Shown: one piece after another, positions 61,802 through 64,000 of the stretch | Layout of the letters: every line of letters starts with the position of its first letter | How positions within the stretch are numbered: the stretch's first letter is position 1 | DNA from: Riemerella anatipestifer_F | GTDB lineage: Bacteria > Bacteroidota > Bacteroidia > Flavobacteriales > Weeksellaceae | Assembly: GCF_037861325.1 (NCBI RefSeq) | Contig: NZ_JAFELW010000007.1 | Direction: 5' to 3' (one strand) | Length of the DNA: 64,000 bases | Notes under the pieces: model-generated | What the model saw: only the letters and a program-made list of their open reading frames with translations | Told to the model about the DNA's origin: nothing | Databases searched by the model: none | Position numbers and translations under genes: made by a program

Positions 61802-62362
61802 ATGAAAAAAATAATATATACTGTAGCTATTGTTTCGGGTTTTTGCTTGAATGCACAGGTTAATATAGGTGCAGGGAGTCTAAATACAGGCTCTACAGAG
61901 TCTTCTGTATTATTAGAATTTAATAATTTAGAGAAGAAGGGGATCATATTACCATGGGTTAATTCAGTAGCGGAATCTAATTTAATGGATAATGTAGCCT
62001 CTCCAAACGGCACTTTTGTGTTGGATAAAAATGATAAATATGTAAAGGCTAAAATTAATAATACTTGGCAAAATTTAAGCTATCTAGCAGACAATACTAA
62101 TACTATACCACCAAATACAAGTGATATTAGTAAGGTTGAGAATATTGATGCTCAGGTTGTTATAGGAAGTGTTTCTAGTAGTGCTAAAGGAGTGTTGGTT
62201 TTAGAAAGTTCTACTAAGGCATTAGTTCTACCTAAATTCAGAGATGTGCAGAAAAGTATGGTAAATCCATCTCCCGGAATGATAGTGTTTGATGATACTC
62301 CGGGTAAAGAACAAATATGTATTTACAATGGTACAGAGTGGAGTTTTTGGACTTGGAAATAG
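61802..62362 (+). CDS. secreted protein of unknown function
   Basis: A 186-residue protein with a signal peptide (to about LNAQ, residue 19), starting 19 bases after the previous gene, so co-transcribed. The mature part is beta-rich, with VLLEFNN, AKGVLVLESSTKALVLPKF and a C-terminal NPSPGMIVFDDTPGKEQICIYNGTEWSFW cut at GMIVFDDTPGKEQICIYNG. The GM-x-V-[YF]-D motif recurs in the previous protein, suggesting a shared terminal domain. Such proteins are frequent in Weeksellaceae surface clusters. Confidence 0.65.
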   Translation: MKKIIYTVAIVSGFCLNAQVNIGAGSLNTGSTESSVLLEFNNLEKKGIILPWVNSVAESNLMDNVASPNGTFVLDKNDKYVKAKINNTWQNLSYLADNTNTIPPNTSDISKVENIDAQVVIGSVSSSAKGVLVLESSTKALVLPKFRDVQKSMVNPSPGMIVFDDTPGKEQICIYNGTEWSFWTWK

Positions 62363-62450
62363 ATAAAATAATTATTCTTAAATAACTATTTTTAAAACTA
62401 AAATATGAACTTTACTGAAGTTTAGTAGTTTTTAATTTTAGGAGGAGATA

Positions 62451-62867
62451 TTGGATAAGACGAGTGTTGAAAAGAAATATTTCAAATCACCATTTTTAGT
62501 ATGGTGGTTGTTTTTGTCTGTACAGATGTTTTCTCAGATACATGTACAGGGAGGAGCTACGGTAATAGATTATACGGATGAGAAAAATAATGATACAAAA
62601 GTAAAGATTGTTAAGAATATACCTCGGAAAAGTATAAAACAAAAGTTCTCAAAAAAAACACCAAACAATAAATATAAGACTATTTCAAATAAAAATGCAA
62701 AGGAAAACAACATAAGAAGTAATATTGTAAAGAATTGTTTTGAATCTAAGGTAACTCCCAATCATTCTTATTTTAGTAGAGATAATGTGGATAGTAAAAA
62801 GGGATTTTTTTGGGGAGTTCTTATTTTTTTGCGGATTTACAGAGTGTCATTCCCTTTGATAGAGTAG
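62451..62867 (+). CDS. small basic exported protein, function unknown
   Basis: A 138-residue protein with a TTG start. A perfect AGGAGG (62440-62445) lies at the right distance, which is unusual in this window. After a hydrophobic segment (about 13-29, ending MFSQ) comes a Lys/Asn-rich middle and a second hydrophobic stretch at the C terminus. I recognise no family. A small frame change near the end would give a similar-length tail, so sequence error or decay cannot be excluded. Confidence 0.45.
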   Translation: MDKTSVEKKYFKSPFLVWWLFLSVQMFSQIHVQGGATVIDYTDEKNNDTKVKIVKNIPRKSIKQKFSKKTPNNKYKTISNKNAKENNIRSNIVKNCFESKVTPNHSYFSRDNVDSKKGFFWGVLIFLRIYRVSFPLIE

Positions 62868-62935
62868 ATATCTATGTAATTATATTTTTTGTTTTACTTT
62901 TTGTTTTTATTAAAAATAAATTCAATTTTTATATA

Positions 62936-62965
62936 TGGAGTCGTCCTCCTCCAATAGTTTTTTGT
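62936..62965 (+). terminator. weak hairpin with T tract
   Basis: TGGAG (62936-62940) can pair with CTCCA (62949-62953), and a run of T follows at 62958-62963. The stem is short, so this is a low-confidence terminator between the small basic protein gene and the last gene. Confidence 0.35.
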
Positions 62966-63004
62966 TAGTATGACATAGTTAACTATTAATTTAAATGATA
63001 AAAA

Positions 63005-64000
63005 ATGATAAAAAAAATACAATTAAAATTATATATATTCCTTACTATGTTAGGGATTTTTACATCTTATAATGCTCAAAGTTGGGTTATATGGGATAAT
63101 TTAGGAGATGGGACAACTGCTGGGGCTCCTACTACTGGAGCAGGTAGTGCTGCTAATAATCCCATAACAGGTAAGGTTACAGTGGTACCATCTTTTGGTG
63201 CAGCGGCAGGTAAACTTAATATCTTTTCTTCTGGTTCTGGGTTAATACAGCCTCCATCGGGACTGTATAATAATTTTGCAGGAGCTTCTATTTCAAACAA
63301 TGTTTTAAAATTGGAGAGTTCACAATATAGTAATGAACTTGTTTCAATTACATTTACTTTTGAAAAAGAGGTTATTATAGAGGATTTTGTTGTAACAGAT
63401 TTAGATAAAAGTATTAAAACCTCTATTTTTGATAATTCTCAGGAGTGGGATGATTCTTTTGATATTGCATTAGATAATGGTGCTACTTTCACTTCTGTGT
63501 CTTATGGAGTTTCTAGTGGAGGGAATATTGTACAGGGATATACAGGTGCTACTATCACAACTTCTAGTTTTGACGCAGGAACCTATAGGAGTAGTGATTC
63601 TAGAGGTTCAGAGTGGATAAGATGGGTAAAATCTAGCGCTCCTACAAAAACAATAAAAATAACTTTTAAGTTACCAAATGATTTACCTAGAACAAGAGCC
63701 GCAATGTCTTATTATGCTATAAAGGTATCCTCGGCAAATCTTATTGATGCAGTAGATGATAATTTTGGAGTAGTCAGTTCAGGAGGTAAGACAGGAAGTG
63801 TTTTCGCTAATGACAAATCATCAGATGGTAGTGTTCCGACTTCGTTGAATACGGATGTTAGTTTAGTTAATTTAGGAGGTTTGACGGGCGCGACGATAAA
63901 CCCAGATGGAACGATAAACATACCAGCAAATGCAGCAGCAGGGAATTATGTATTAACTTATAGGATTTGTTCTCCGAAGGGTCAGACTACCAATTGTGAT
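63005..64000 (+). CDS. large secreted repeat protein, 3' end beyond the window
   Basis: An open frame of 332 codons that runs off the right edge. A signal peptide (to about residue 24, NAQ) precedes a Gly/Ala/Thr-rich region, then a beta-sandwich-like domain (about 85-240). From about 243 comes an adhesin-type repeat of the VDDNFGVVSSGGKTGSVFANDKSSDG type, cut at DDNFGVVSSGGKTGSVFAND, ending YRICSPKGQTTNCD. This pattern starts tandem repeats in large flavobacterial adhesins. Further repeats and a secretion signal are expected downstream. Confidence 0.7.
   Translation, partial: MIKKIQLKLYIFLTMLGIFTSYNAQSWVIWDNLGDGTTAGAPTTGAGSAANNPITGKVTVVPSFGAAAGKLNIFSSGSGLIQPPSGLYNNFAGASISNNVLKLESSQYSNELVSITFTFEKEVIIEDFVVTDLDKSIKTSIFDNSQEWDDSFDIALDNGATFTSVSYGVSSGGNIVQGYTGATITTSSFDAGTYRSSDSRGSEWIRWVKSSAPTKTIKITFKLPNDLPRTRAAMSYYAIKVSSANLIDAVDDNFGVVSSGGKTGSVFANDKSSDGSVPTSLNTDVSLVNLGGLTGATINPDGTINIPANAAAGNYVLTYRICSPKGQTTNCD

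Noticed and set aside
60274..62362. Classic type IX secretion C-terminal domain in the two exported proteins.
   Set aside because: I looked for the conserved end with a Gly-rich and Lys-rich pattern and did not find it. A related but different terminal motif is reported instead.
1..64000. CRISPR arrays, insertion sequences, restriction-modification or other defence systems, and rRNA genes.
   Set aside because: No regularly spaced repeats, transposase, methyltransferase, nuclease-effector cluster or rRNA sequence was seen. The one exonuclease (33409-34107) is part of a housekeeping-like unit.

Overview
The window looks like a chromosomal segment of a low-GC member of the Bacteroidota, class Flavobacteriia. 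The most likely family is Weeksellaceae (the Riemerella/Bergeyella/Chryseobacterium group). The support is a fused CcoNO cytochrome oxidase, PorV/PorQ-type secretion protein, DUF4173, DUF4254, DUF4293, DUF2851 and DUF3810 proteins, a Rho with a long disordered insert, BshA, a GluP/FucP sugar permease, promoters of the Bacteroidetes type (TTG, 17-23 bp, TAnnTTTG) and general scarcity of Shine-Dalgarno sequences. The genus is an inference. There is no rRNA operon, CRISPR array, insertion sequence or prophage.

Layout. 1-1975: tatA, a DUF4254 protein, a lipoprotein and ribA, closed by a terminator. 2000-7105: a GH3 glucosaminidase-like protein, bshA, a DUF2851 protein, a PspC-like protein and a GNAT enzyme, followed by a possible small RNA gene. 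7102-10872 (minus): a DUF3810 metalloprotein, a sugar permease, plsC and a GtrA protein. 10989-16447: an outer-membrane beta-barrel protein, an N-acetylglucosamine kinase-like ATPase and the two-domain malic enzyme. 16472-22873 (minus): a DUF4173/winged-helix/membrane-protein operon, guaB, an MsbA-like ABC exporter and a DUF4293 protein. 22924-26940: rho, a small exported protein and a GT-C-like membrane protein. 26943-31083 (minus): a beta-propeller phytase and a TonB-dependent receptor. 31098-35514 (minus): rpsB, rpsI, rplM, a DUF59 protein, a 3'-5' exonuclease and an SpmAB-type membrane protein. 35677-38813: ugd and an ABC exporter.

38825-50229 is a respiratory block. The minus strand carries ccoI, ccoS, ccoNO, ccoQ, ccoP, ccoG, ccoH and a TauE/SafE protein, which together build a high-affinity cbb3 oxidase. 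Divergent from it are a Crp/Fnr regulator, panB, a small membrane protein and an RluA-type pseudouridine synthase. FNR-like TGAT-N4-ATCA boxes lie at both the regulator promoter and the cco promoter.

50231-60191 holds a PorV/PorQ protein and an EamA transporter (minus), then a translation block: rpsU, a Xer recombinase, a ribosome hibernation factor, four tRNAs, pyrD, tuf, tRNA-Trp, secE, nusG and rplK-A-J-L. rpoB, which normally follows rplL, is not next. Instead rplL ends in a 19-bp hairpin and 60274-64000 carries four signal-peptide-bearing surface or secreted proteins, the last one open at the window edge. I see no clearly new multi-gene system. The best leads are the possible small RNA at 6992-7105, the FNR-like boxes around the cco genes, a paired operator in the DUF4173 operon, a structured rplK leader, and the surface-protein island after rplL.
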